Shown here: positions 50,720 to 58,970 of the stretch, one piece after another | How positions within the stretch are numbered: the first letter of the stretch is position 1 | Layout of the letters: every line of letters starts with the position of its first letter | Origin: Hasllibacter sp. MH4015 | GTDB taxonomy: Bacteria > Pseudomonadota > Alphaproteobacteria > Rhodobacterales > Rhodobacteraceae | Direction of reading: 5' to 3' | NCBI RefSeq assembly: GCF_020177575.1 | Contig: NZ_JAHTBK010000001.1 | Span: 3,550,001 to 3,614,000, forward strand | Length of the DNA: 64,000 nucleotides | The notes under the pieces: generated by a model | What the model was told of the DNA's origin: nothing | Database searches by the model: none | The model's input: the letters and a program-made list of their open reading frames with translations, nothing else | Translations under genes and position numbers: made by a program

Positions 50720-50846
50720 GGTGATCCTCCCTGATGCAGAATGTCTCCCTCCCACGGGGAATACGCCCGCTTGGCTGGAAATACTTTGATAATTTGCCCG
50801 CAATCACGCAGCTTGACGCACGAAATTTGTGTGTATGGAGTGTAGA
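50720..50846. promoter_or_regulatory. Divergent control region between ald and its Lrp-family regulator
   Basis: This 127-base AT-richer stretch (AAATACTTTGATAATTTG, later GAAATTTGTGTG) is the expected binding region for the adjacent Lrp-type regulator. I could not define a clear symmetric operator. GGAG at 50837-50840 serves the regulator start. Confidence 0.5.
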
Positions 50847-51326
50847 GTGCAAGAAATTGACCGTGATGCGCTACTCGACGACATGGACCTTGCGATTCTG
50901 CGTGCGTTGCAGCGGCGCGGGCGGATGACCCATGCGGAATTGTCGGACCATGTGAACCTGTCCCCCTCGGCCTGCCACCGCCGCGTGCAGCGGTTGGAGG
51001 CGTCGGGCGTGATCCGCGATTACGTGGCCCTCATCAACCCGCGTGCGGTGGGCCGTGTGACCACCGTGTTCGTGGAGATCAAGTTGCAGGGCCAATCCAA
51101 CGAAATCCTCGATGCGTTCGAGAAGGCCGTGACCCGCGTCCCGGACGTTTTGGAATGTCACCTCATGGCGGGGACGGCGGATTACCTTCTGAAGGTCGTG
51201 GCCCGCGATTCGGAGGATTTCGCCCGCATCCACCGGCAGCACCTGTCACGCCTGCCCGGCGTGGCGCAGATGGAATCGAGCTTCGCCCTGAAGACGGTTC
51301 ACAAGACAACGGCCCTGCCGCTCTAG
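50847..51326 (+). CDS. Lrp/AsnC-family transcriptional regulator
   Basis: This 159-residue regulator has an N-terminal helix-turn-helix (AELSDHVNLSPSACHRRVQR, preceded by MDLAILRALQRRGRMTHAE) and a C-terminal RAM ligand-binding domain (FVEIKLQGQSNEILDAFEKA, then HLMAGTADYLLKVVARDSED). The start is taken as GTG at 50847, which has GGAG at a 6-base spacing; an ATG at 50835 is possible. It is divergent from ald, so it is probably an alanine-sensing activator or repressor of ald (AldR-like). The azlD stop overlaps its end on the other strand. Confidence 0.92.
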   Translation: MQEIDRDALLDDMDLAILRALQRRGRMTHAELSDHVNLSPSACHRRVQRLEASGVIRDYVALINPRAVGRVTTVFVEIKLQGQSNEILDAFEKAVTRVPDVLECHLMAGTADYLLKVVARDSEDFARIHRQHLSRLPGVAQMESSFALKTVHKTTALPL

Positions 51327-51652
51327 ACCATAGCGCGCAGCACCAGATACGCGGCCATGCCCGCCACGGCGGCGACCACCGCGTTCTTGCGCCAATATCC
51401 CACCCCAAGGGCCGTGACCGCGGCCAGAAGATGCACCGCGCTCACCTGCCCGCCGGTCGCTTCCGGCCAGACGATGGCGGGTGTCACAAGCGCGGGCAGG
51501 ATGGCCACGGGCGTATAGCGCAGGTGCCGCATCAGCCAATCGGGCAATTGCCGGTCCCCGATCAGCCCGAGGAAGGAAAACCGGACAAGATACGTCGCGA
51601 CACCAAGGGCCACGATGACGAACCAGATCTCTGCTGTCGTCCACCCGGTCAC
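51323..51652 (-). CDS. azlD: AzlD-family branched-chain amino acid exporter subunit
   Basis: This 109-residue membrane protein has four hydrophobic segments and the AzlD pattern: IWFVIVALGVATYLVRFSFL, PVAILPALVTPAIVWPE and GVGYWRKNAVVAAVAGMA. It works with AzlC to export branched-chain amino acids or analogs. The start is the GTG at 51652, overlapping the azlC stop by four bases (GTGA). Its end overlaps the convergent Lrp gene stop. Confidence 0.88.
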   Translation of the reverse strand: MTGWTTAEIWFVIVALGVATYLVRFSFLGLIGDRQLPDWLMRHLRYTPVAILPALVTPAIVWPEATGGQVSAVHLLAAVTALGVGYWRKNAVVAAVAGMAAYLVLRAMV

Positions 51653-52383
51653 GGCCTGCCCCCCGGCGGCGGCGGGAAGGCCGCGCCCATGCGCCGCTCG
51701 ACTTCCGCGCCCACGATCATCGCGCCGATGCCCGCGGGCATGAGGCCAAGGTTGTAGGGTAGACCGGCAAACAGGATCGCAAGCACGATGGACGCCCCGG
51801 CGGCTGCCACATGGGCCAGCGTGCGCAGGGCGGGGGCCACGATCGCCAGAAACGCGATCGGCACCGCGAATTCCAGGCCCAGGTCTCCCGGAACGGACTG
51901 CCCCAGCACCGCGCCCGCCAAGGTTGCCGCATACCACACAGGAACAACCGGAAGGCACGTGCCGAAGAAATAGGCCATGCGCTCCGCTACGTTCATCGAC
52001 GGCTCGGCTTCGTATTTCAGGATCGACACGGCATAGGTTTGATCGACATTCATGTAGCCGACCAAGGCGCGCTGCCACAAAGGGGCCTTGCCCAGATAGG
52101 GCGCAAGGGACGCGGAATACATCGCCATGCGCAGGTTCACCGCGATGGCCGACAGAAGGACGATCACGGTCGGGGCCTGGTCGATCATCAATTGAAGCGC
52201 GGCCAATTGCGCCGCGCCCGCGATCACCACGACGGAGAACCCCATGACCTGCGCGATGTTAAGGCCGGCTTCCGTCCCGATGACACCGAACAGCATCCCG
52301 AACGGCCCGGCGACCAGCACGAACGGCCCACAATCGCGGGCTCCACGCCAGAAGGCGTTGCGGGAAGTCGTGGCACGTTGCAT
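51649..52383 (-). CDS. azlC: AzlC-family branched-chain amino acid exporter subunit
   Basis: This 244-residue permease has about six membrane segments: PFVLVAGPFGMLFGVIGTEA, QVMGFSVVVIAGAAQLAALQ, VIVLLSAIAVNLRMAMYSAS, and a loop with ALVGYMNVDQTYAVSI. It is the larger subunit of an AzlCD/BrnFE exporter. The downstream azlD begins within its stop codon. A 54-base gap separates it from mobA on the opposite strand. The adjacent Lrp-type regulator may also affect these genes, but this is not shown. Confidence 0.9.
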   Translation of the reverse strand: MQRATTSRNAFWRGARDCGPFVLVAGPFGMLFGVIGTEAGLNIAQVMGFSVVVIAGAAQLAALQLMIDQAPTVIVLLSAIAVNLRMAMYSASLAPYLGKAPLWQRALVGYMNVDQTYAVSILKYEAEPSMNVAERMAYFFGTCLPVVPVWYAATLAGAVLGQSVPGDLGLEFAVPIAFLAIVAPALRTLAHVAAAGASIVLAILFAGLPYNLGLMPAGIGAMIVGAEVERRMGAAFPPPPGGRP

Positions 52384-52437
52384 GGAGGTTCGCTATTTCC
52401 GTGTAATGCCACAGGGGTAAACCCATTGGAGGGGCGG

Positions 52438-53013
52438 ATGCAATCGCAGGCAGGGCAGGTTCCCGGGGTGATCCTCGCAAGCGGTGCGGGGCGCAGGATC
52501 GGCGGTGACAAGGCGCAGGTGATGCTGGCCGGGCGGCCGCTGTGGCGGCACGTGGCGGACCGGGTCGCGCCGCAGGTGAGCGTGCTGGCGATTAATGGAC
52601 CCGGCGTCTGGGGCGACTATGGCCACGTGCGGGATGAGGTCCCGGGCCTCGGACCGCTTGGCGGGGTGCTTGCCGCGATGCGATGGGGGGCGGGGCAGGG
52701 GGCAGAACGGGTTCTGACGGTGGCCGTGGACACGCCGTTTCTGCCCGGCGATCTGGTGGCGCGACTGGCGGATACGGACGGACCTGTCGCCATCGCCCGC
52801 ACCGGCGATGGGCTCCACGGCACAACAGCTTTGTGGGACGTGGCGCTCGCCGGTGATCTGCACGCGGCGCTGGCGCGAGGCACGCGGAAAGTGACGGATT
52901 GGGCCGGGCACCACGGCATAGCGCCCGTCGATTTCCCCGACACCACGCCCCCCGCCTTCTTCAACGTGAATACCGCGCAGGATTTGGCCCGGGCCGAAGC
53001 TTGGCTGGCATGA
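52438..53013 (+). CDS. mobA: Molybdenum cofactor guanylyltransferase MobA
   Basis: This 191-residue enzyme attaches GMP from GTP to molybdopterin, making Mo-bis-MGD for the DMSO reductase family. The nucleotide-binding loop is ILASGAGRRIGGDKAQVML, where the family norm is LAGGxSxRMGxDKA, so it has a small deviation. Further motifs are DEVPGLGPLGGVLAAM, VAVDTPFLPGDLVARL and FFNVNTAQDLARAE. A GGAGGGG Shine-Dalgarno precedes the start. It overlaps the next gene by ATGA. Confidence 0.92.
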   Translation: MQSQAGQVPGVILASGAGRRIGGDKAQVMLAGRPLWRHVADRVAPQVSVLAINGPGVWGDYGHVRDEVPGLGPLGGVLAAMRWGAGQGAERVLTVAVDTPFLPGDLVARLADTDGPVAIARTGDGLHGTTALWDVALAGDLHAALARGTRKVTDWAGHHGIAPVDFPDTTPPAFFNVNTAQDLARAEAWLA

Positions 53014-53864
53014 CGGGGTTCGATACGATCGCCATGGTCGATTGGTCGGCGCGCTCTGCCCCGTCACCGGCCAAGCCCACCAAGGACGCGATTTTCATCG
53101 GGCTCAGCCGCCACGGCGCCACGACCACAAGCTACCACCGCACGCGCCACGCGGCCCTGCGCAGCCTGACCGGGGTGTTGGATGGGGAGGTTCGGGCCGG
53201 GCGGCGCATTCTCGTGGGCTTCGATTTTCCCTTCGGATACCCGCGCGGCTTTGCACGCGCCGTGTCCGGGTCGGACGATCCGCTGAACCTCTGGGCGTAT
53301 CTGGCGGCGCTGATCTCGGACGACGCGCGCAATCGAAACAACCGGTGGGATGTGGCCGAGGGGCTGAATGCGCGCTTTCCCGGAATCGGGCCGTTCTGGG
53401 GATGCCCCGCGGCCCGCGCGACGCAGATGTTGCCCGCGCGGGGCACCCTTCGCACCGATCATGGGATGCCGGAGCGGCGCTTGGTGGAGCGGCGTCTGCC
53501 CCGGACGCAGCCCTGCTGGAAACTCTTCACGACGGGGTCCGTCGGCTCTCAGGTTCTGCTCGGCCTGCCGCATCTTCACGCGTTGCGGAAGCGGTATGGC
53601 CGCGATCTCAGCGTCAGCCCGTTCGAGGCACCGGACACCCCGATCGTGTTGGCCGAGATTTATCCCGGCCTGATTGACCGCGCGATCAAGGATCGGGTCC
53701 GGCCGGGGGAGATTTTGGACGCGGTTCAGGTCCGCCTGATGGCCCAGGCCTTCGCCCGGTTGGACCCCGACAGGCTCGACCGGATGCTGCGCGAAGGCGA
53801 TGCGGAGGAGGGGTGGATTCTCGGCCTCGGTCAAGAGGCGGCGCTGATCGCCGCCCTCGATTGA
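53010..53864 (+). CDS. RNase H-like-fold (DUF429-like) protein coupled to mobA
   Basis: This 284-residue protein begins MTGFDTIAMVDWSARSAPSP, where the VDWSA start and later ILVGFDFPFGYPRGFAR and VLAEIYPGLIDRAIKD have the acidic-residue spacing of RNase H-like DUF429 predicted nucleases. In related Rhodobacterales I recall proteins of this type annotated as molybdopterin guanine dinucleotide synthesis. The four-base ATGA overlap with mobA strongly suggests co-expression. The real role is unknown. It converges on the PatB-like gene, 12 bases away. Confidence 0.75.
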   Translation: MTGFDTIAMVDWSARSAPSPAKPTKDAIFIGLSRHGATTTSYHRTRHAALRSLTGVLDGEVRAGRRILVGFDFPFGYPRGFARAVSGSDDPLNLWAYLAALISDDARNRNNRWDVAEGLNARFPGIGPFWGCPAARATQMLPARGTLRTDHGMPERRLVERRLPRTQPCWKLFTTGSVGSQVLLGLPHLHALRKRYGRDLSVSPFEAPDTPIVLAEIYPGLIDRAIKDRVRPGEILDAVQVRLMAQAFARLDPDRLDRMLREGDAEEGWILGLGQEAALIAALD

Positions 53865-53876
53865 TATACCATTGAT

Positions 53877-55046
53877 CTACTGCAAATCACCGAAGGCCGC
53901 GCGCATCCGGGCCACTGCATCCTCGACGACGGCGCGCGGTGTCGCGATGTTGAAGCGCAGGAAAGATTCTCCGCCGGTGCCGAAGGTCGGACCGTAATTC
54001 ACCGCAATCTTCGCATCCTCCGTGACGCGTTTGGTAAATTCCTCCCGCGCCATCCCGGTGCCGGAAAAGTCGACCCATCCAAGGTAGGTGGCTTCAAGTG
54101 CCATGGAGCGCAGGCCGGGAATGGCATTGATGCCCTCGTCGAAAATGCGCGCGTTTTCAGCGATATAGCCGCGCAGCTCGTCCACCCACGCAGCGCCGGC
54201 GGGACTGTATGCGGCTGTCACCATGAACACGCCGAAGGAATTGGGGGACATCCCCATGGCCGCCATCCGCGCCGCGAATTTCGCGCGCAGGGTCTCGTCG
54301 GCGATGATGACGTTCCCGATATGGGAGCCCGCGATATTGAAGGTCTTCGTCGCCGCCGTCATCATCACCAGCCGATCCTCGATCCCGTCGATCTTGGCCA
54401 TGGGAATATGGCTCTGACCGGGCATCAGAAGGTCGTGGTGGATCTCGTCTGAGACCAGGATAAGGTCGTGCCGCTTGCAGAAATCGGCCACGCCCTGCAA
54501 CTCCGCCTCCGTCCAGACGCGCCCGCCGGGATTGTGGGGGGAGCACAGGACAAGCATCTTCTCGTGCCCCTTCATCTGCGAGTCAAACGCCTCGAAATCA
54601 AGGACATAGCGCCCGTTTTCCTGCGGCATCTCCAATTCGCACAGGTCCCGGCCAGAGGCGTTAATCACCTTGGCGAAGGCATGGTAGACGGGCGTGAACA
54701 GAACCACGCCGTCACCTTCATTGGTAAACGTGTCCAGGCACATGGCCGTCCCGTTCACCAGTCCATGGGTGGAGAAGATGTGAGACGGATCGACCGTCCA
54801 GCCGTGGCGTTCCTGCATCCACCAGCAGATCGCCGCGCGGTATTTGCTGTCATCCCCGAAATACCCGTAGATGCCGTGGTCGACCATCGCCTGAACGGCG
54901 TCCTGCACGCATTGCGGGGGGCGGAAGTCCATGTCGGCCACCCACATCGAAATCCCGTCCTCGGGGGACACGCCATACAGCGTTTCCATCATGTCCCATT
55001 TCACGCAATGGGTGCCGCGACGGTCGATGACTTCATCAAATGACAT
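53877..55046 (-). CDS. MalY/PatB-family PLP aminotransferase or C-S lyase
   Basis: This 389-residue fold-type I PLP enzyme has the MalY/PatB N-terminus (SFDEVIDRRGTHCVKWDMME, then SMWVADMDFRPPQCV), the FTPVYHAFAKVI and CSPHNPGGRVW motifs, LVSDEIHHDLLMPG and the PLP lysine K234 in TAATKTFNIAGSH. Members split cystathionine or other cysteine conjugates and many are misannotated as aminotransferases; the substrate is unknown. The start at 55046 is the natural N-terminus. It diverges from the first deformylase gene by 122 bases. Confidence 0.92.
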   Translation of the reverse strand: MSFDEVIDRRGTHCVKWDMMETLYGVSPEDGISMWVADMDFRPPQCVQDAVQAMVDHGIYGYFGDDSKYRAAICWWMQERHGWTVDPSHIFSTHGLVNGTAMCLDTFTNEGDGVVLFTPVYHAFAKVINASGRDLCELEMPQENGRYVLDFEAFDSQMKGHEKMLVLCSPHNPGGRVWTEAELQGVADFCKRHDLILVSDEIHHDLLMPGQSHIPMAKIDGIEDRLVMMTAATKTFNIAGSHIGNVIIADETLRAKFAARMAAMGMSPNSFGVFMVTAAYSPAGAAWVDELRGYIAENARIFDEGINAIPGLRSMALEATYLGWVDFSGTGMAREEFTKRVTEDAKIAVNYGPTFGTGGESFLRFNIATPRAVVEDAVARMRAAFGDLQ

Positions 55047-55168
55047 GGGGTTCTCCGGGATGTTGCGTGATGCGGACCGTAGCGCGCTCTGCGCTGGCCG
55101 CAAGGTGGCGGGCGCGATGGCATGGCACGCCCTTTATTCGCGCCGCGCGATGGACTACATCACCGCCC

Positions 55169-55693
55169 ATGATACGTCCGATCCTGATCCATCCCGACCC
55201 GCGCCTGAAGAAAGTGGCGGCCCCCGTGGCTGACCTGTCCGACGAGTTGCGCGCACTGGCCAAGGACATGCTGTCCACCATGTATGACGCGCCGGGCATC
55301 GGGCTGGCCGCGCCGCAGATCGGCGTGAACACGCGGCTGATCGTTCTGGATTGCGTGAAGGAGGAGGGCGCGGCGCCCCGTCCGCTTGCAATGTTCAACC
55401 CGGAGGTCGTGGCGTCCTCGGACGAACAGAACACGTATGAGGAAGGCTGCCTGTCGATCCCTGAGATCTACGCCGATGTGACGCGACCGGAGGCTGTGAC
55501 GGTGCGCTGGATCGACACGGACGGCAATGAGCAGCAGGAGGATTTCGACGGCCTCTGGGCCACCTGCGTCCAGCACGAGATCGACCACTTGGAGGGCAAG
55601 CTGTTCATCGACTACCTAAGCGGGTTGAAGCGCCAGTTGATCACCCGGAAAATGGTCAAGCTGAAGCGGGACCGCGCGCGGGAAGGCGTGTGA
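55169..55693 (+). CDS. def: Peptide deformylase, first of three tandem copies
   Basis: This 174-residue metallo-enzyme removes the N-formyl group from nascent proteins. All three motifs are intact: [10 protein letters not shown] (43-52), EGCLS (92-96, metal ligand C94) and HEIDH (136-140, metal ligands H136 and H140, catalytic E137). Length and C-terminal helix are normal for type I PDF, so this is likely the housekeeping enzyme. Its stop overlaps the next def by GTGA. Confidence 0.97.
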   Translation: MIRPILIHPDPRLKKVAAPVADLSDELRALAKDMLSTMYDAPGIGLAAPQIGVNTRLIVLDCVKEEGAAPRPLAMFNPEVVASSDEQNTYEEGCLSIPEIYADVTRPEAVTVRWIDTDGNEQQEDFDGLWATCVQHEIDHLEGKLFIDYLSGLKRQLITRKMVKLKRDRAREGV

Positions 55694-56187
55694 GCCTGCG
55701 CGAGATCCTGCTATGGCCCGATCCGCGGCTCAGTCGGGTCTGTGCGCCCGCGGACGCGGATGATCCTGCCCTTCCTGCCCTGATCGATGACCTGTTTGAG
55801 ACGATGTATGCCGCCAAGGGCCGTGGCCTCGCCGCCCCGCAGATCGGTGTGATGCAGCGGGTTTTCGTGGTGGACGTGGCTTGGAAAGAGGGCACGCCCG
55901 CGCCGATGGCATTCGTCAACCCGCATCTCAGCTTCCATGACGAGGTGGCGCATGCGGAGATGGAGGAGCAATGCCTTTCGATCCCCGATCTGCCGATGCC
56001 CGTGACCCGCCCGTCCTCCGTTCAGATCGCGTTCATTGACCGTCTCGGAATGTCGCAGGACGAGATGTTCGAGGGTCCTGCCGCACGCTGCATCCAGCAC
56101 GAATTTGATCACCTGAACGGTCGCGTGATTTTCGACCATCAAGCCCCGAAGGCACGGACCGAGTTCGAGGCGCGCTATGGCGGTTAG
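55690..56187 (+). CDS. Peptide deformylase homolog, second tandem copy
   Basis: This 165-residue paralog has motif [11 protein letters not shown] (44-53), motif II EQCLS (93-97) in which the usual Gly is Gln, and intact HEFDH (137-141). All metal ligands and the catalytic Glu are retained, so it may still be active, possibly with shifted specificity. The start is GTG at 55690, overlapping the previous stop (GTGA). The third copy begins ten bases before its end. Confidence 0.93.
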   Translation: MSLREILLWPDPRLSRVCAPADADDPALPALIDDLFETMYAAKGRGLAAPQIGVMQRVFVVDVAWKEGTPAPMAFVNPHLSFHDEVAHAEMEEQCLSIPDLPMPVTRPSSVQIAFIDRLGMSQDEMFEGPAARCIQHEFDHLNGRVIFDHQAPKARTEFEARYGG

Positions 56188-56671
56188 ACCTTTCGTCCCG
56201 TGGCCCGACAAACGCCTCCGCTCACCGGCCGCCGAGGTCGGCCAGATCACCGAGGATCACCGCGCAATCTGGGATGACATGATCGACACGATGGAGGCGA
56301 TGCCCGGATTGGGCCTGGCCGCACCGCAAATCGGCGTGATGCTGCGCCTGGCCGTGGTGGATGCCAGCGACGAACGGGGCCGCCCGATCCGCATGGCGGA
56401 CCCGGAAATCGTCTCCCGCTCCGCCGAGAGGAATACCTATCCCGAAGGCAGCCCCAACCTGCCGGGCGTGACGGCGAAGGTCTCACGCCCTGCCACAGTC
56501 ACGGTGGCCTTTACCGATCATATGGGCCTGCGGGTCCGGCAGGAATTTGTCGGCCTCTGGGCCACTTCCGTCCAGCATCAGATCGACCACCTGGCGGGGC
56601 GGATGTATTTCGACAATCTGTCCAAGGTGAAGCGCGATATGCTGTTGAAGAAAGCTCGAAAGGTCCGCTGA
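56177..56671 (+). CDS. Degenerate peptide deformylase-like protein, third tandem copy
   Basis: This 164-residue paralog retains motif [11 protein letters not shown] (44-53) but has lost key active-site residues. Motif II, normally EGCLS, is EGSPN (90-94), so the metal-ligand Cys is Ser92. Motif III, normally HExDH, is HQIDH (134-138), so the catalytic Glu is Gln135. The fold appears intact and the frame is open to a normal length, so this is probably a preserved but catalytically dead protein, not a pseudogene. It overlaps its neighbour upstream, and its stop overlaps the fmt start by one base (TGATG). Confidence 0.93.
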   Translation: MAVRPFVPWPDKRLRSPAAEVGQITEDHRAIWDDMIDTMEAMPGLGLAAPQIGVMLRLAVVDASDERGRPIRMADPEIVSRSAERNTYPEGSPNLPGVTAKVSRPATVTVAFTDHMGLRVRQEFVGLWATSVQHQIDHLAGRMYFDNLSKVKRDMLLKKARKVR

Positions 56672-57585
56672 TGCGAGTGATCTTCATGGGAACGCCAGAC
56701 TTTTCCGTCCCGATCCTCGATGCGCTGGTCGAGGAGGGGCACGAGGTCGCGACCGTCTATTCCCAACCGCCCCGGCCCGCCGGGCGTGGCAAGAAGGACC
56801 GCCCCAGCCCGGTTCAGGCGCGGGCGGAGGCGCTTGGCCTGCCGGTGCGCCATCCGGTGAGCCTGAAGAATGCCGACGCGCAGGCAGAGTTTGCGGCGCT
56901 GGAGGCCGATGTGGCGGTCGTGGTCGCCTATGGCTTGATCCTACCACAACCCATCCTCGACGCGCCGCGCCTTGGTTGTGTGAATGTCCATGCCTCCGAC
57001 CTGCCGCGCTGGCGTGGGGCGGCGCCAATCCAGCGGGCCATCATGGCCGGCGACCGAACCACCGGCGTGTGCCTGATGCAAATGGAGGCAGGTCTTGATA
57101 CCGGGCCGGTCCTGCACCGGATGCTGTGCGACATCGGGCCGGAAGACACGTCCGGGGACCTGCATGACCGATTGTCCGGGATGGGGGCCGATCTGATCCG
57201 CGCGGCCTTGCCCAACCTGGAGCGATTGGTGGCAGAGCCCCAGCCCGAGGGTGGCGTGACCTATGCCGAAAAGATCAGCAAATCCGAAGCAAAGGTGGAT
57301 TGGACCGCCCCCGCCCCCCATATAGATCGTCTGATCCGGGGCCTGTCACCGTTTCCCGGCGCATGGACCGTGGCGGGCGGCAAGCGCCTGAAACTGCTTC
57401 GCTGTCGATTGGGCAACGGGCAGGGTACGCCGGGGCAGGTCCTCGATGGCACCGTGATCGCTTGCGGGGACGGGGCGGTGGAATTGGTTCAGGTCCAGCC
57501 CGAGGGCAAGGGGCCGATGGCGGCGGAAGATTGGGCACGCGGCGCGCGCATCGCGCCGGGGCAGTTTTTGGGAGATCACGCATGA
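56671..57585 (+). CDS. fmt: Methionyl-tRNA formyltransferase
   Basis: This 304-residue enzyme formylates initiator Met-tRNA, providing the group that deformylase removes. The start [20 protein letters not shown] is the family N-terminus. The catalytic region shows [20 protein letters not shown], with [20 protein letters not shown] (conserved Asn, His and Asp of the formyltransferase site), and a C-terminal OB-like domain. It is co-translated with the def cluster (TGATG) and overlaps the next small gene (ATGA). Confidence 0.97.
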   Translation: MRVIFMGTPDFSVPILDALVEEGHEVATVYSQPPRPAGRGKKDRPSPVQARAEALGLPVRHPVSLKNADAQAEFAALEADVAVVVAYGLILPQPILDAPRLGCVNVHASDLPRWRGAAPIQRAIMAGDRTTGVCLMQMEAGLDTGPVLHRMLCDIGPEDTSGDLHDRLSGMGADLIRAALPNLERLVAEPQPEGGVTYAEKISKSEAKVDWTAPAPHIDRLIRGLSPFPGAWTVAGGKRLKLLRCRLGNGQGTPGQVLDGTVIACGDGAVELVQVQPEGKGPMAAEDWARGARIAPGQFLGDHA

Positions 57586-57851
57586 TCCTGTTTTCGTTTT
57601 TCGGCTCGCTGATGATCGCGGGGATCGTGGCGTTCCTGTTCGAGAAATGGGGATGGACCCATAACGGCATCGTGCCGTCGATCTTCATCGCATGGGGGGC
57701 GGTGCTGGTTTTCTACTTCGTCCGGTCGCTGTTCAATTTCAGCCTCGGCTCTGCGGGGCTGGATGCCATCGTGGCGTCAGCGGCGGCCTTGATCCTGATC
57801 CCCACGGAATACGCGACCCACCGGCGCAAGCGAAATCGCCGGGACCGCTGA
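57582..57851 (+). CDS. Small membrane protein downstream of fmt
   Basis: This 89-residue protein has three hydrophobic segments ([57 protein letters not shown]) and a basic tail ([11 protein letters not shown]). It starts in the fmt stop codon (ATGA). No family is recognised. The arrangement suggests an operon member of the def-fmt cluster. Confidence 0.7.
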   Translation: MILFSFFGSLMIAGIVAFLFEKWGWTHNGIVPSIFIAWGAVLVFYFVRSLFNFSLGSAGLDAIVASAAALILIPTEYATHRRKRNRRDR

Positions 57852-57937
57852 TTTCTGCGCTGCGGCACTTGTGCGCTGCGGCGCAATAAATTACCCCTCA
57901 CGGGAATGCACGCGCAATATCCTTTCGTGAGGTCCCA

Positions 57938-58897
57938 ATGAGCTTCCGTCTTCAGCCGCAACCCGTCGCCCGCCCGAACCGGTGCCAATTGTTCGGACCG
58001 GGGTCCAACACCAAGCTGTTTGCGAAGATGGCGGCGTCGGATGCGGATGTCATCAACCTCGACCTGGAGGATTCCGTTGCCCCCGACGACAAGGCGCAGG
58101 CGCGCGCCAACGTGATCGAGGCGATTGGTTCGGTGGAGTGGGGCAACAAGACGCTCAGCGTGCGGATCAACGGCCTCGACACGCCGTACTGGTACCGCGA
58201 CGTGGTGGACCTGCTGGAGGCGGAGACCGATCGGCTCGACATCATCATGATCCCCAAGGTGGGCTGCGCGGCGGATGTCTATGCCGTCGATGCGCTGGTC
58301 ACGGCCATCGAGACGGCACAGGGGCGCACGAAGCCCATCGGCTTTGAAGTCATCATCGAAAGCGCGGCCGGCATCGCCCACGTGGAGGAGATTGCCGCCG
58401 CCTCCCCCCGAATGCAGGCGATGAGCCTCGGGGCCGCGGATTTCGCCGCCTCCATGGGGATGCAGACCACCGGCATCGGCGGCACGCAGGAAAACTACTA
58501 CATGCTGCGCGAGGGGGAGAAGCACTGGTCCGACCCGTGGCACTGGGCGCAGGCGGCCATTGTCGCGGCGTGCCGAACCCACGGCGTTCTGCCCGTGGAC
58601 GGCCCGTTCGGCGATTTCTCGGACGACGATGGATACCGCGCGCAGGCCCGCCGCTCCGCCACGCTTGGCATGGTCGGGAAATGGGCGATCCACCCGAAGC
58701 AGATCGCGCTGGCCAACGAGGTTTTCACCCCATCGGACACCGCCGTGGCAGAGGCGAGAGAGATCCTCGCCGCGATGGAGCAGGCAAAGTCCGACGGTGC
58801 AGGGGCCACGGTTTACAAGGGACGCTTGGTTGATATTGCGTCGATCAAGCAGGCCGAAGTTATCGTAAAACAAGCTGAAATGATCGCCGCCTCGTAG
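57938..58897 (+). CDS. mcl1: L-malyl-CoA/beta-methylmalyl-CoA lyase
   Basis: This 319-residue HpcH/HpaI-family enzyme matches Rhodobacter Mcl1 very closely as I remember it. It splits beta-methylmalyl-CoA to glyoxylate and propionyl-CoA and L-malyl-CoA to acetyl-CoA and glyoxylate, steps of the ethylmalonyl-CoA pathway for acetate assimilation. Key blocks are RPNRCQLFGPGSNTKLF, DVINLDLEDSVAPDD (metal and acidic site), FEVIIESAAGIAHVEEIAA and GAADFAASMGMQTTGIGG. It appears monocistronic, with a normal start after a short gap downstream of the fmt cluster. Confidence 0.97.
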   Translation: MSFRLQPQPVARPNRCQLFGPGSNTKLFAKMAASDADVINLDLEDSVAPDDKAQARANVIEAIGSVEWGNKTLSVRINGLDTPYWYRDVVDLLEAETDRLDIIMIPKVGCAADVYAVDALVTAIETAQGRTKPIGFEVIIESAAGIAHVEEIAAASPRMQAMSLGAADFAASMGMQTTGIGGTQENYYMLREGEKHWSDPWHWAQAAIVAACRTHGVLPVDGPFGDFSDDDGYRAQARRSATLGMVGKWAIHPKQIALANEVFTPSDTAVAEAREILAAMEQAKSDGAGATVYKGRLVDIASIKQAEVIVKQAEMIAAS

Positions 58898-58970
58898 GAA
58901 GAATTAAGCCCTCCGAAACTGTCGCGTCGTAGGCCTGTCCCCGGTGAGTAATGGTAGCTTGGGGTGGGTT

